A DNA stretch of 64,000 nucleotides from Mesorhizobium sp. L2C084A000 (lineage in GTDB: Bacteria > Pseudomonadota > Alphaproteobacteria > Rhizobiales > Rhizobiaceae): positions 163,442 through 227,441 of the forward strand of contig NZ_AYWX01000004.1 in NCBI RefSeq assembly GCF_000502875.1. The letters are read 5' to 3'. The notes under the pieces are model-generated. The model saw only the letters and a list, made by a program, of their open reading frames with translations, made no database searches and was not told the origin of the DNA. Below are positions 36,509 through 45,054 of the stretch, piece after piece. A program made the position numbers and the translations under genes. The first letter of the stretch is position 1. Each line of letters starts with the position of its first letter.

Positions 36509-37184
36509 TCTTCTGCCAGATTTTCCGCGACAGGTTTGACGCCAGGTTCTCGATGTCGTTGACGCCGTCGATGACCACGTCGTCATTGACCGACTGTGCG
36601 AACAATGCGGCGATCTTGCCCGTGATCGACAGCATTTCGGAGCAATAATCGAGGTAACGGGCCAGGTCGGCGGCATTGGTGATGCGGGCGGGCGAATGCG
36701 ACGTCGGCTTGAAATCGGCCGACAGCGCCGCCGGATCCTTGGTCAGCTGATGCATGTCGATGACGTGGATCAGCGAGCGCAGGCCATGCAGCTGGCGAAA
36801 GACCTGCTTGCGCTTGATGCGCTCCTCGGAGCGGATCAAGGCGAGAAATCCGACAATGGCGAGGATGAACATGTTGAGCGAAGCTTCGATGCCTTGCACC
36901 GACTGGACGGCATCACCGGGTTTGGAAATGCGGTCGAATGGCAGGACGGTGCCGACGAAGATGAACATCAATGCGCCGGCAACGACAGCGGCGACGATGA
37001 GGCCGCGCAGCCACCAGATCGGCGCTTCCAGGGCCTTGGCGCCCTGTGCCAGATCGCGCGACAGCGAGACCAGTTCGGCGGCAACGCCGCGCAGGCCGGC
37101 CTTGGGGAAACGCTCCGCAACACGCGTCTCCAGCCGTTCCGCGGTCTCGATGATCAGCTTCGGATCAAGCGTGCGGTAGCGCAT
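36411..37184 (-). CDS. Uncharacterised membrane protein with two spans
   Basis: 257 residues from ATG 37184. Residues 1-60 are helical and soluble, then two spans (IVAAVVAGALMFIFVGTVLP and LNMFILAIVGFLALI) are separated by a short loop; the C-terminal half is soluble (VFRQLHGLRSLIHVIDMHQL, then YLDYCSEMLSITGKIAAL) and ends in a Pro/Ala/Arg tail. I do not recognise the family. It lies downstream of the DUF805 pair on the same strand. Its tail is antisense to the panE-like gene over 98 bases. Confidence 0.7.
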   Translation of the reverse strand: MRYRTLDPKLIIETAERLETRVAERFPKAGLRGVAAELVSLSRDLAQGAKALEAPIWWLRGLIVAAVVAGALMFIFVGTVLPFDRISKPGDAVQSVQGIEASLNMFILAIVGFLALIRSEERIKRKQVFRQLHGLRSLIHVIDMHQLTKDPAALSADFKPTSHSPARITNAADLARYLDYCSEMLSITGKIAALFAQSVNDDVVIDGVNDIENLASNLSRKIWQKITLIDGRPVQQPAPAAGPASQAAPLPPRAPRR

Positions 37185-37197
37185 GTCCGATCGGCCC

Positions 37198-37590
37198 TCA
37201 GGATTGTTCCGGCTCGTTGGTGCGCCGGCCATAGCGGTTGGGTCCAGGCTGCCCCGGAAACAGGCACAACACAAGGAAGGCGACGATCGACACTACCGGC
37301 ACGAACAGGATCAGCGCGGCAATGCCCGGCTTGTCCAAATCGTGCAGCCGCTTCACCGCCAGGGCGATGTTCGACCACAGCGAGGCGATGAAGGCGACGA
37401 AGAAGATGAACGACCACATGTTGCTCTCGGCCGAACCTTCCGGCACTAGCGTGAAGCGGTAGAGCGGGAAGGCCTGGATGATGGCGACGAGCAACCCGCC
37501 AAGAAAATAGGCCGCGCGACTGACGCGGCCCGAGGTTTTGAAGAAAAGCCAGGTGAGATCTGATCTGTCAGGCAAGCGGGTCCGGTCCAT
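37198..37590 (-). CDS. DUF805 family membrane protein (second of a pair)
   Basis: 130 residues. DUF805 marks are TWLFFKTSGRVSRAAYFLGG at the N terminus, ALAVKRLHDLDKPGIAALIL in the middle and a final GPNRYGRR. Three or four spans are expected. Function of the family is unknown. The start overlaps the end of the first DUF805 gene by 23 bases, so both are translated together. Confidence 0.85.
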   Translation of the reverse strand: MDRTRLPDRSDLTWLFFKTSGRVSRAAYFLGGLLVAIIQAFPLYRFTLVPEGSAESNMWSFIFFVAFIASLWSNIALAVKRLHDLDKPGIAALILFVPVVSIVAFLVLCLFPGQPGPNRYGRRTNEPEQS

Positions 37591-37930
37591 ATTGATTGGC
37601 GCCCCTGGCGCCTTCGAGAATGCCGCATTCCACCAGAAACCAGATCGGGCCGATGAGCGGCACCAGCATGATCAGGCTCCACCAGCCCGACTTGCCGCGA
37701 TCATGCCAGCGCTTGGCGTAGACTGCGAGTGCGAAATAGATCGAGGCCAGAGCGATGAGAATGCCGATGATGCCGATCTGGGCGCCACTGGCGGTGGTGA
37801 TGCGTGTACCGAGAATCGCATCGAGAATAAAGGCAACGATGCCAATGACGATGAAAACGCCAATCGCGGCCCAGAACTTGCCACGGGTTATGCGACCATC
37901 AAAACTTGTGAGCAGATCCTTCCAGTCCAT
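37568..37930 (-). CDS. DUF805 family membrane protein (first of a pair)
   Basis: 120 residues from ATG 37930, which has GGAGGGG seven bases upstream. It shows SFDGRITRGKFWAAIGVFI, the family motif YAKRWHDRGKSGWWSLIML and the C-terminal GANQYGPDP. Paired, diverged DUF805 genes with overlapping ends suggest that the products work as a heteromer. They lie between dapD and an unknown membrane protein on the same strand. Confidence 0.85.
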   Translation of the reverse strand: MDWKDLLTSFDGRITRGKFWAAIGVFIVIGIVAFILDAILGTRITTASGAQIGIIGILIALASIYFALAVYAKRWHDRGKSGWWSLIMLVPLIGPIWFLVECGILEGARGANQYGPDPLA

Positions 37931-38002
37931 GTCACCCCTCCATGTTGAACCAGCGCGACCGATTGTCGCGCCGGCGGAAGGTGCGCTCGCTTTGCGCAAA
38001 GA

Positions 38003-38857
38003 TCAATCGCGCAGCAATTCGTTGATCGAGGTCTTGGAGCGGGTCTTGGCGTCGACACGCTTGACGATGACGGCGCAGTAGAGGCTCGGACCTGGCTCGC
38101 CGTTAGGAAAGGACTTGCCCGGCATCGTTCCGGCGACGACGACGGAATTCGGCGGCACTTCGCCATAGAAGATCTCGCCGGTGGCGCGGTCGACGATCTT
38201 GGTCGACTGGCCGATGAAGACGCCCATGCCGAGCACCGAGCCTTCGCGCACGATGCAACCTTCGACCACTTCCGAACGCGCGCCGATGAAGCAATTGTCC
38301 TCGATGATGGTCGGACCGGCCTGCATCGGCTCCAGCACGCCGCCGATGCCGACGCCGCCGGAAAGATGCACGTTCTTGCCGATCTGGGCACAGGAGCCTA
38401 CCCCGACCCAGGTGTCGATCATGGTGCCGGTATCGACATAGGCGCCGACATTGACGAAGGACGGCATCAGCACGGCGCCCGGCGCGATATAGGCCGAGCG
38501 ACGCACGATCGACCCCGGCACGGCACGAAAGCCCGACTTTTCGAAATCGACAGCGCCCCAGCCATCGAACTTCGACGGCACCTTGTCCCACCACATCGCT
38601 TCGCCGGGACCACCCTTGATGATCTCCATCGGATTGAGCCGGAAGGACAACAGCACGGCCTTCTTCAGCCACTGGTTGACATGCCACTTGCCGTCGGCCT
38701 GCCGCTCGGCGACGCGGACGGCGCCGCGGTCGAGCAGGTCGAGCGCCGACTGGATGGCATCGCGCGTTTCGCCGCGCGTCGCAGTCGAAATCGCGTCGCG
38801 TTCCTCGAAGGCCTTCTCGATGGTCTTTTCGAGGCTCGCCAGATCGGGCTTCGACAT
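38003..38857 (-). CDS. dapD: 2,3,4,5-tetrahydropyridine-2,6-dicarboxylate N-succinyltransferase
   Basis: 284 residues with the left-handed beta-helix of hexapeptide repeats over roughly residues 110-230, for example [20 protein letters not shown] and [20 protein letters not shown], and the active-site [13 protein letters not shown]. Ribosome site GGAG lies before ATG 38857. It transfers succinyl from succinyl-CoA to tetrahydrodipicolinate in lysine/diaminopimelate synthesis; DapE (34147-35340) acts two steps later. Confidence 0.96.
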   Translation of the reverse strand: MSKPDLASLEKTIEKAFEERDAISTATRGETRDAIQSALDLLDRGAVRVAERQADGKWHVNQWLKKAVLLSFRLNPMEIIKGGPGEAMWWDKVPSKFDGWGAVDFEKSGFRAVPGSIVRRSAYIAPGAVLMPSFVNVGAYVDTGTMIDTWVGVGSCAQIGKNVHLSGGVGIGGVLEPMQAGPTIIEDNCFIGARSEVVEGCIVREGSVLGMGVFIGQSTKIVDRATGEIFYGEVPPNSVVVAGTMPGKSFPNGEPGPSLYCAVIVKRVDAKTRSKTSINELLRD

Positions 38858-38959
38858 GAATTCGCTCCATTACCAAGCTGTTAAGGGGCTGCGCCTTAAC
38901 CTGTTTTGAAAGTCGCGCGGACCCCATGCATGCTTCGCATGCTTGCGTCTTTGCATGTA

Positions 38960-39004
38960 GCAGGTTCTTGTCACAAAACCGCGGGACACTTTTGCGGAAC
39001 CTGC
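38960..39004. repeat. Hairpin repeat with conserved AAAACCG core, copy 4 (stem GCAGGTTC)
   Basis: GCAGGTTC (38960-38967) pairs with GAACCTGC (38997-39004) around AAAACCGCGGGACACTTTT (38975-38993), with CAAAA/TTTTG as inner pairing. Two smaller stems lie just before it: GTTAAGG/CCTTAAC (38880-38900) and GCATGC/GCATGC (38928-38942). The group fills the divergent gap between dapD and the LOG gene. Confidence 0.75.
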
Positions 39005-39083
39005 TTATGTGAAGCCTTGGTGAGGGTCAATCGCGGCTGCGTCATGGGGCGGCGCAAGTTAAGAATTTGGACGGGTAGAGCAT

Positions 39084-39929
39084 ATGACACCTATGGAAAA
39101 GGCGGGCTGGACGCCACTGCCGCATTCGGACGAGGATCTGGAGCGGTCGAAGAGTGTGCCGGACACGCCGCAGACGCGTGCCGAAACCTACCGGCTCGCC
39201 TGGAACGATCCCGACTTCATGACGCGGCGCGAGTTGCGCGCGGTCCGGCTGCAACTCGAACTCCTGAAACCGGAGATGATCCTGGCCGAACGCGGCATCC
39301 GTTCGACGGTGATCCTGTTCGGCGGCGCGCGCCTGCCGGAACCCGGCGGCGAGGCCTGGGCGGCCAAGAACGAGACGCAGAAGAAGAACCTCGAGGAAAA
39401 CAGCAAATACTACGAGGAAGCGCGCAAATTCGCCCGCCTCTGCTCGCAGCAGTCGGCTACCTCCTATTACCGCGAATATGTCGTGGTGACCGGTGGCGGG
39501 CCCGGCGTGATGGAAGCGGGAAACCGCGGCGCCGACGATGTCGGCGCGCCGTCGATCGGCCTCAACATCGTCCTGCCGCACGAGCAGGCGCCGAACATCT
39601 ATGTGACGCCGGAGCTCTGCTTCAACTTCCATTATTTCGCTATCCGCAAGATGCATTTCGTCATGCGCGCCAAGGCGGTCGCGGTGTTTCCGGGCGGCTT
39701 CGGCACGATGGACGAATTCTTCGAGACGCTGACCCTGATCCAGACAGGGCGCATGGAGCGCGTGCCGGTGATCCTGTTCGGCAAATCCTTCTGGAAGCGG
39801 GCGATCAATCTCGATTTTCTCGCCGAGCAGGGCACGATCAGCCCCGGCGATCAGGACATCATCGACTTCGTCGACACCGCCGACGAAGCCTGGGGGATCA
39901 TCAGCCGGTTCTACAAGCTGGGGGAGTAG
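39084..39929 (+). CDS. LOG family protein (cytokinin riboside phosphoribohydrolase-like)
   Basis: 281 residues. The signature is TGGGPGVMEAGNRGADD followed by FPGGFGTMDEFFE, the PGGxGTxxE motif that replaced the old 'lysine decarboxylase' label. LOG proteins cleave nucleoside monophosphates to base plus ribose phosphate, releasing cytokinins in some bacteria and acting in nucleotide salvage in others. The protein has an N-terminal extension of about 60 residues (PDTPQTRAETYRLAWNDPDF) typical of the longer bacterial group. ATG 39084; ATG 39093 is possible. Confidence 0.88.
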   Translation: MTPMEKAGWTPLPHSDEDLERSKSVPDTPQTRAETYRLAWNDPDFMTRRELRAVRLQLELLKPEMILAERGIRSTVILFGGARLPEPGGEAWAAKNETQKKNLEENSKYYEEARKFARLCSQQSATSYYREYVVVTGGGPGVMEAGNRGADDVGAPSIGLNIVLPHEQAPNIYVTPELCFNFHYFAIRKMHFVMRAKAVAVFPGGFGTMDEFFETLTLIQTGRMERVPVILFGKSFWKRAINLDFLAEQGTISPGDQDIIDFVDTADEAWGIISRFYKLGE

Positions 39930-39935
39930 GGCAGT

Positions 39936-40028
39936 GGGGAATTGAAGAGCTGGTGAATTGAAGAACTGGGGAACTTGATCCGTGGAGACCGTCCTTCATT
40001 CTTCAATTCTTCAATTCTTCAATTCCCC
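39936..40028. repeat. Fold-back array of TTCAATTC/GAATTGAA units between convergent genes
   Basis: GGGGAATTGAAGA (39936-39948) pairs with TCTTCAATTCCCC (40016-40028), and a second GAATTGAAGAA (39955-39965) can pair with any of three tandem TTCTTCAATTC units at 40000-40025. The structure joins the end of the LOG gene and the end of the HAD gene and could act as a bidirectional terminator. The last codons of the HAD gene, Glu-Leu-Lys-Asn-stop, are encoded by the repeat units. Confidence 0.65.
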
Positions 40029-40736
40029 TCTTCCTTCCCCCTCCACAATCGCCGTCAGAAACCCCGCCAGATCGTCGGTTACGAAATCGACATCATCCTC
40101 GTTGGCCGGGTCGCGCTCCCAGATCTCGGCAAAGGTCGGCTCGAAATTGCGCGGCACGATAAGCACCGTGGTCATGCCGAGCGACTTCGGCACCGACAGG
40201 TTACGGGCAAGGTCTTCGAACATCACCGCATTGTGGCCGGTGACGGCGTGCAGTTCGGCGAACTTCTCGTAGGTCTGGCGCGCCGGCTTGGGATTGAGCC
40301 CGGCGGCGACGATGTCGAAGATGTCGTCGAAATGGTCGAGGATGCCGAGTTGGCGCGCGGTGCGCTCGGCGTGCCTGCGGTCGCCATTGGTGAAGATGAA
40401 CTTGCGGCCCGGAAGCTGGCGGATGGCGGTGCCGAGAACGGGATCGGGCACCAGCCATGAATAGTCGATGTCGTGGACCTTCTCGAGGAAATCGTCGGGG
40501 TCGATGCCATGACGTGTCATCAGGCCGTTCAGCGTCGTGCCATATTCGCGGTAGAGTTCCTTCTGCAACTTGCGCGCATCGTCGCGCGGCAATGCCAACA
40601 GTTCGCCGACATAGGCGGTCATCTTGACGTCGATCTGCGAGAACAGATTCGAATGATGCGGATAGAGCGTGTTGTCGAGATCGAAGACCCAGTCGGTGAC
40701 ATGGGCGAAGCGGGCGGGGTCAGGGAGCGTGGTCAT
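40011..40736 (-). CDS. HAD-superfamily pyrimidine 5'-nucleotidase (SDT1-like)
   Basis: 241 residues from ATG 40736 with AAGGAG upstream. HAD motif I is WVFDLDNTLYP, motif II is KFIFTNGDRRHAER, and the motif III/IV region is NPKPARQTYEKF to AVMFEDLARNL. This arrangement fits the group of pyrimidine 5'-nucleotidases that remove phosphate from UMP/CMP or damaged nucleotides. The C-terminal four residues come from a repeat shared with the intergenic region. Confidence 0.88.
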   Translation of the reverse strand: MTTLPDPARFAHVTDWVFDLDNTLYPHHSNLFSQIDVKMTAYVGELLALPRDDARKLQKELYREYGTTLNGLMTRHGIDPDDFLEKVHDIDYSWLVPDPVLGTAIRQLPGRKFIFTNGDRRHAERTARQLGILDHFDDIFDIVAAGLNPKPARQTYEKFAELHAVTGHNAVMFEDLARNLSVPKSLGMTTVLIVPRNFEPTFAEIWERDPANEDDVDFVTDDLAGFLTAIVEGEGRGELKN

Positions 40737-40896
40737 AGGCTCCTTATGGCATGAAACGCGCATTCCGAAAGCGACTTTATCCACAACTTCTGCTCGTTGA
40801 GGTTGCGTAAATCGCCTCACGATTCAAATTTTAGGCATCTGGGAAAGGTGGCCTTCAGGGCTTGCTGGCAGAGAGGCAGTCTTGTGGGAGCAAGCG

Positions 40897-41658
40897 ATGA
40901 ACAGCATAATTCTGAGATCCGCCGCCGTTGCTTTCGCCTCAGTCGCGGCCTCTCTCCTGCTGACCCTGATCATCGTTCCGGCCATGGGATTTCCGGTCAA
41001 TCGTACGATCTGGCTGACCTCCACCCTCTGTCCGCTGGTGCTGGCGTGGGCCGCCAGCGCAAGCACTTTCTGGCAAAGCGACAGGCTGAAAAACGCGCAT
41101 CGCGATCTCGCCCGCGCTCATGCCCAGCTCGCCGCCGCGCATCGCCGACTGGCGGAAAAGGCGAGCCGCGACGACATGACCGGCATGCTCAACCGGGAAA
41201 GTTTCTTTGCCGCGCTTGACGGTTCGCGCCGCAAGTCCGATCGCGGCGCGCTGCTGATCATCGACGCCGACCACTTCAAGACCATCAATGACAATTTTGG
41301 CCACCTGACCGGCGATGACGCGCTGCTTTTGATCGCCAGCGCGATCCAGCGCGGCGTGCGCAGCGGCGATGTGCTCGGCCGCATCGGCGGCGAGGAGTTC
41401 GGCGCCTTTCTGATCGGCGCCACCGAGCAGGAGGCCAAGCGCGTCGCCGAGCGCATTCGCCGCGAAGTCGAGCTGATCCGCTTCCGGCCCGTCGACGAGC
41501 GGACCATCCCGCTCACGGTCAGCATCGGCGGCACCATCTGCGGCGAGGAAGCCAGTGTGTCGGAGCTGATGCGCGCCGCCGACCGGCGCCTCTACCAGGC
41601 CAAGCACCAGGGCCGCAATCTGACGATCATCGATACCGGCATTTCCGAGGCGGCGTGA
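40897..41658 (+). CDS. Membrane-anchored diguanylate cyclase (GGDEF protein)
   Basis: 253 residues from ATG 40897 with GGGAGC upstream. Two N-terminal spans (SAAVAFASVAASLLLTLIIV and TIWLTSTLCPLVLAWAAS) lead through a short coiled coil to a GGDEF domain near residues 95-245. The active site is GRIGGEEFG, a functional variant, and an allosteric I-site RSGD lies five residues upstream of it. It should make cyclic di-GMP from GTP and be inhibited by product. No sensory domain beyond the spans is seen. Confidence 0.92.
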   Translation: MNSIILRSAAVAFASVAASLLLTLIIVPAMGFPVNRTIWLTSTLCPLVLAWAASASTFWQSDRLKNAHRDLARAHAQLAAAHRRLAEKASRDDMTGMLNRESFFAALDGSRRKSDRGALLIIDADHFKTINDNFGHLTGDDALLLIASAIQRGVRSGDVLGRIGGEEFGAFLIGATEQEAKRVAERIRREVELIRFRPVDERTIPLTVSIGGTICGEEASVSELMRAADRRLYQAKHQGRNLTIIDTGISEAA

Positions 41659-41754
41659 TCCGATCTGCCGCAACCGGCCCGTTAAGCAAACTCTAACCCT
41701 GTTTGCACTCGGTTGTACCGCTTAGCCGGGTTTTCACTGCTTCACGGCCAGACT

Positions 41755-41770
41755 TGGCACGATACTGGCT
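41755..41770 (+). promoter_or_regulatory. Candidate sigma-54 promoter upstream of the Tat protein/GMC oxidoreductase pair
   Basis: TGGCACGATACTGGCT matches the TGGCAC-N5-TTGC consensus with one mismatch and keeps the GG and GC doublets at the required ten-base spacing (-24/-12). It lies about 85 bases before the first gene. No activator site was identified, so this is tentative. Confidence 0.4.
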
Positions 41771-41853
41771 TCCACGGTGATGCATGTGTCGTTCCGGGAA
41801 TTGCCGTTCTGGGAACGCCCATGCAGTGCCGAAGCCCAGACGAGAAACCAGCC

Positions 41854-42030
41854 ATGAGTTTCATCATCAAAAGAATGTCACGCCGCGCGCTCGTGCAGGC
41901 GTTGATCGCATTGCCTGCCCTGTCTTTGTTCCGCAAGCTGCCTGATGCCGATGCCGCCGATCCAGAGCCCGACCCGAACGAGATCGTCGAGGTCAATGGC
42001 TGGATCCTGAAGCGGAGCGACTTGGCATGA
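41854..42030 (+). CDS. Small twin-arginine-signal protein preceding a GMC-type oxidoreductase
   Basis: 58 residues from ATG 41854. The N terminus has MSRRALVQALIALPALSLF, a twin-arginine-like signal, followed by a short acidic stretch and VNGWILKRSDLA. Almost nothing remains beyond the signal and about 30 residues. It overlaps the oxidoreductase start (ATGA at 42027), so it is translated with it. A parallel is the small Tat-signal subunit of membrane dehydrogenases such as fructose dehydrogenase, which escorts a signal-less partner. That comparison is inference. Confidence 0.65.
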   Translation: MSFIIKRMSRRALVQALIALPALSLFRKLPDADAADPEPDPNEIVEVNGWILKRSDLA

Positions 42031-43466
42031 TCTTTGACAGCTACGAGGCGTATCGCGCCGCGAACTTCACTCCAAAAGTCTGCATCCTCGGCTCCGGCCC
42101 GGCCGGTACCACCATTGCCCGCAAGCTGGGCGCCGCCGGCATTCCGGTGGTGGTGATGGAAGCCGGTCCGCGCGAATTCAGCGACGACTCGCAGGATTTC
42201 TACCGGGGCAGCACGGTCGGGGATTTCTATTTCGATCTCGACATAACCCGGCTGCGGTTCATGGGGGGCAGTTCCAACCACTGGGCAGGCTGGTGCCGCG
42301 TCCTCGACAAGCAGGATTTCGAGCCGAAGGCCTGGGTACCCGACACGGGCTGGCCGATCCGCCGCACCGACATCGAACCCTATCTGCCGGAAGTGCGCGA
42401 CATTCTCGACCTTCCGGCCCTCCGGCCCGATATGCCGATCTCGGACGACATTCGCTGGGTGCAGCTGATCAAGAGCCCGGCCGTGCGCTTCGCCGAGAAA
42501 TTCGGCGATGAACTCGACAAGGCCACGAACATCGCGGTGGTGCTCAACACTTGTGCCACCGAACTTGCCGGCGACGGCAGACGCGTGACTGGCGCCAGAC
42601 TGTGGTCGAACGGGCAGGATGCCGGCTCCTTCAGCGCCGACTATTTCATCGTCTGCACCGGTGGGCTGGAGAATTCGCGGCTGCTTCTGTGGTCCAACCA
42701 GCGCTCGAACGGCGGCGTCGTGCCGAATGCGACGGCGCTTGGCCGCTACTGGATGGAGCATCCGACCTTCGAGGGCGGCAATGCCATCCTGACCGACTAC
42801 AACGCGTTCGAGGTCGATGCCGTCAACGAGGCCTTCTTCTCGCCGACACTTGCCGCCATGGAGCGGCTGCAGATCATGAATTTTGGCATCCGGCTGATCG
42901 AGACGCCGTATCCCGGCGTCAAGAGCCTTATCGCCGACCTCGCCTGCACGGCGCCCGACATGGCCGAGTGGATGTCCTCCAAGCTCAGCCAGAGGCTGCG
43001 TTGCGCCGCCCAGCTCTACGTCGCCTGGGAACAGGCGCCGCTGGCATCCAACCAGATCGAGTTGTCGAAGACCGATGTCGACCACGCCGGCGTGCCGCGC
43101 ATCGAGCTACACTGGAAGAAATCGGAAATGGAGCGCCGCACACTGCTCGAAGGGCTCAGATTGTTCGGCAAGACACTGATCGAGAAGAATCTCGGCCGCG
43201 TGCGCATTGCCGATTGGATCAGCAACGGCCAGGACTATCCCACCAACGACGAGACGGCGGGCCATCATCACATGGGCGGCACGCGCATGGGCACCGACGT
43301 CACCAAAAGTGTTGTCGACGCCAACTGCAAGATGCACGGCATGGACAATCTCTATGTCGGCGGCTCCTCGGTGTTCTGCACGTCAGGTCAATGCAACCCG
43401 ACGACGACAATCACCGCGCTGGCCTGCCGGCTGGGCGATCATCTGAGCAAGGTGGTCACCGCCTGA
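42027..43466 (+). CDS. GMC-type FAD-dependent oxidoreductase
   Basis: 479 residues, with no signal peptide of its own. FAD-binding starts with VCILGSGPAGTTIARKLGA; further marks are RLRFMGGSSNHWAGWCRVL, CTGGLENSRLLL, the His-rich active-site segment ETAGHHHMGGTRMG and the C-terminal CNPTTTITALACRLGDHL. Enzymes of this layout oxidise alcohol groups of sugars, polyols or sterols. It is coupled to the small Tat-signal protein upstream, which suggests export as a complex or a membrane-bound enzyme. Substrate unknown. Confidence 0.87.
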   Translation: MIFDSYEAYRAANFTPKVCILGSGPAGTTIARKLGAAGIPVVVMEAGPREFSDDSQDFYRGSTVGDFYFDLDITRLRFMGGSSNHWAGWCRVLDKQDFEPKAWVPDTGWPIRRTDIEPYLPEVRDILDLPALRPDMPISDDIRWVQLIKSPAVRFAEKFGDELDKATNIAVVLNTCATELAGDGRRVTGARLWSNGQDAGSFSADYFIVCTGGLENSRLLLWSNQRSNGGVVPNATALGRYWMEHPTFEGGNAILTDYNAFEVDAVNEAFFSPTLAAMERLQIMNFGIRLIETPYPGVKSLIADLACTAPDMAEWMSSKLSQRLRCAAQLYVAWEQAPLASNQIELSKTDVDHAGVPRIELHWKKSEMERRTLLEGLRLFGKTLIEKNLGRVRIADWISNGQDYPTNDETAGHHHMGGTRMGTDVTKSVVDANCKMHGMDNLYVGGSSVFCTSGQCNPTTTITALACRLGDHLSKVVTA

Positions 43467-43486
43467 CGTCTGCGGCAACGTGCTCG

Positions 43487-44323
43487 CTATAACGTCGCCG
43501 GGTCGAGCGCCGGCTGGTCCTTACGCCGGGCGACGATCGCCGCGAAATCGGCGGTCTGGAAGGCATCGCGCAAGGCGTCGAAGGACGGCAGCACGAAATA
43601 GGCGCGCTGGAACTTGTCGATCTCGTAGCCGGTGCGCATCACCGTTTCCAGGTCGAAGGGCACGTGGTGGGCGTCCTTGCCTTCGACCGCGAACTGCAGC
43701 TCGGTAAACGACGACATCAGGCCGGCGCCAAAGGCCTTTAGCGGCTGGCCGGCCTCCTGCATCAGGCCATATTCGGCCGTGTACCAGTAGAGCCGGGAAA
43801 TCATCTCGTCGCCACCCAGCGCGATGATGTCGCCGGCCTTCTCGCCATACATCTGCATGAAATCGGCGAACACCGGTTGCGACAGCGCCGGCACGTGGCC
43901 GAAGAAATCATGGAACATGTCGGGCTCGACAATGTAGTCGAGCTCCTGCCTGGTCCGCAGCCAGTTGGTGACCGGGAAGCGGCGATCGGCGAGATGATCG
44001 AAAAACGGGGCCGCGGGAATGAGCCCCGGCACCGCGACGATCTGCCAACCGGTCAGTTTGCGCAGCTTGGCGCTGACCTCGTCGAAATCGGGAATACGGT
44101 CGAGCAGGCCGAGTTTTTCGACGCCGTCGAGATAGGAATGGTGGGCGAGCTTGCGCGTCAACTTGGTCTGGCGGTCGCACAGCGTGCGCCAGACCGCCTG
44201 CTCTTCTTCGCTGTAATCGTAACCCTGCGACACGGTGAAATCGGCACGGCAGACCGAATAGTCACCGCGCAATCCTTGCGCCGCGCAGTCGCGGGCGTAT
44301 TCGGCAACGCTCATCGTCGTCAT
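43487..44323 (-). CDS. phhA: Phenylalanine 4-monooxygenase
   Basis: 278 residues from ATG 44323 with GAGGAG upstream. It is a biopterin-dependent aromatic hydroxylase: the iron ligands lie in DMFHDFFGHVPALSQP (two His) and YWYTAEYGLMQE (Glu), with the core starting at VWRTLCDRQTKL. It converts phenylalanine to tyrosine. The divergent Lrp-type gene at 44462 is its likely regulator. No pterin recycling gene (phhB) lies next to it. Confidence 0.95.
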   Translation of the reverse strand: MTTMSVAEYARDCAAQGLRGDYSVCRADFTVSQGYDYSEEEQAVWRTLCDRQTKLTRKLAHHSYLDGVEKLGLLDRIPDFDEVSAKLRKLTGWQIVAVPGLIPAAPFFDHLADRRFPVTNWLRTRQELDYIVEPDMFHDFFGHVPALSQPVFADFMQMYGEKAGDIIALGGDEMISRLYWYTAEYGLMQEAGQPLKAFGAGLMSSFTELQFAVEGKDAHHVPFDLETVMRTGYEIDKFQRAYFVLPSFDALRDAFQTADFAAIVARRKDQPALDPATL

Positions 44324-44461
44324 GGTTTTCTCCTCGCAAATCATGAATGGCAGACGTGCCGAAAGGCTACCCGGATTTGCCGAGGGAAATCGGTTTTGAT
44401 GATGGCTCGAACGGAATATTCGAGATAATATCCACTCACAAAACCCTCTCTCGGAGTGAAA

Positions 44462-44938
44462 ATGCCTCAGTTCGACGATTTCGAGATCAAGATGCTCGAT
44501 GTCCTGCAGCGCGACGGGCGCAAGCCGGTTTCCGAACTGGCGCAAGAGATCGGCCTGTCGACGACGCCGTGCGCGCGGCGTTTCGAGGCGCTGCAGGATG
44601 CCGGCATCATCAAGGGTTTTGCCGCGGTGATCAGCCGCCGCGCGGTCGGCCTGATGGTCGAGGTGTTCATCCAGGTGCGCCTGGTGAGCCACAGCGACGG
44701 CTCTCCCGAAAGCTTCATCGCCGCCGTGCAGCGCATGGACGAGGTGTCGTCGTGCTGGACGATGACCGGCGACCATGATTTCCTGCTGCATGTCATGGTG
44801 CCGTCGGTCGACGAGCTCAACGCCTTCGTCATGCATCGGCTGATGCGGCTCGACGGCGTGCGCGACGTCCACACCCAGCTCGTGCTGCAGAACATCAAGG
44901 GACCCGGCCACGTGCCGCTCGCCCACCTCCGGCGGTGA
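44462..44938 (+). CDS. Lrp/AsnC family transcriptional regulator
   Basis: 158 residues from ATG 44462, with CGGAGTGA upstream; GTG 44456 is possible. N-terminal helix-turn-helix: KMLDVLQRDGRKPVSELAQE and GLSTTPCARRFEALQDAGII. The C-terminal RAM domain holds VMVPSVDELNAFVMH. An AT-rich stretch with partial symmetry (44413-44433) in the gap to phhA is a plausible binding site. Likely controls phhA in response to an aromatic amino acid (inference). Confidence 0.9.
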   Translation: MPQFDDFEIKMLDVLQRDGRKPVSELAQEIGLSTTPCARRFEALQDAGIIKGFAAVISRRAVGLMVEVFIQVRLVSHSDGSPESFIAAVQRMDEVSSCWTMTGDHDFLLHVMVPSVDELNAFVMHRLMRLDGVRDVHTQLVLQNIKGPGHVPLAHLRR

Positions 44939-45054
44939 CAATGCCTGCCTTCGCACTCCTTGGGGAAAAACTGCACGCAAACTGCTGAAACGGGCCAAGC
45001 GCGTGTCCACATCGCCGGCCAGCTTGCGCGGACCAAATGCCCAAGAGGTCCGCC

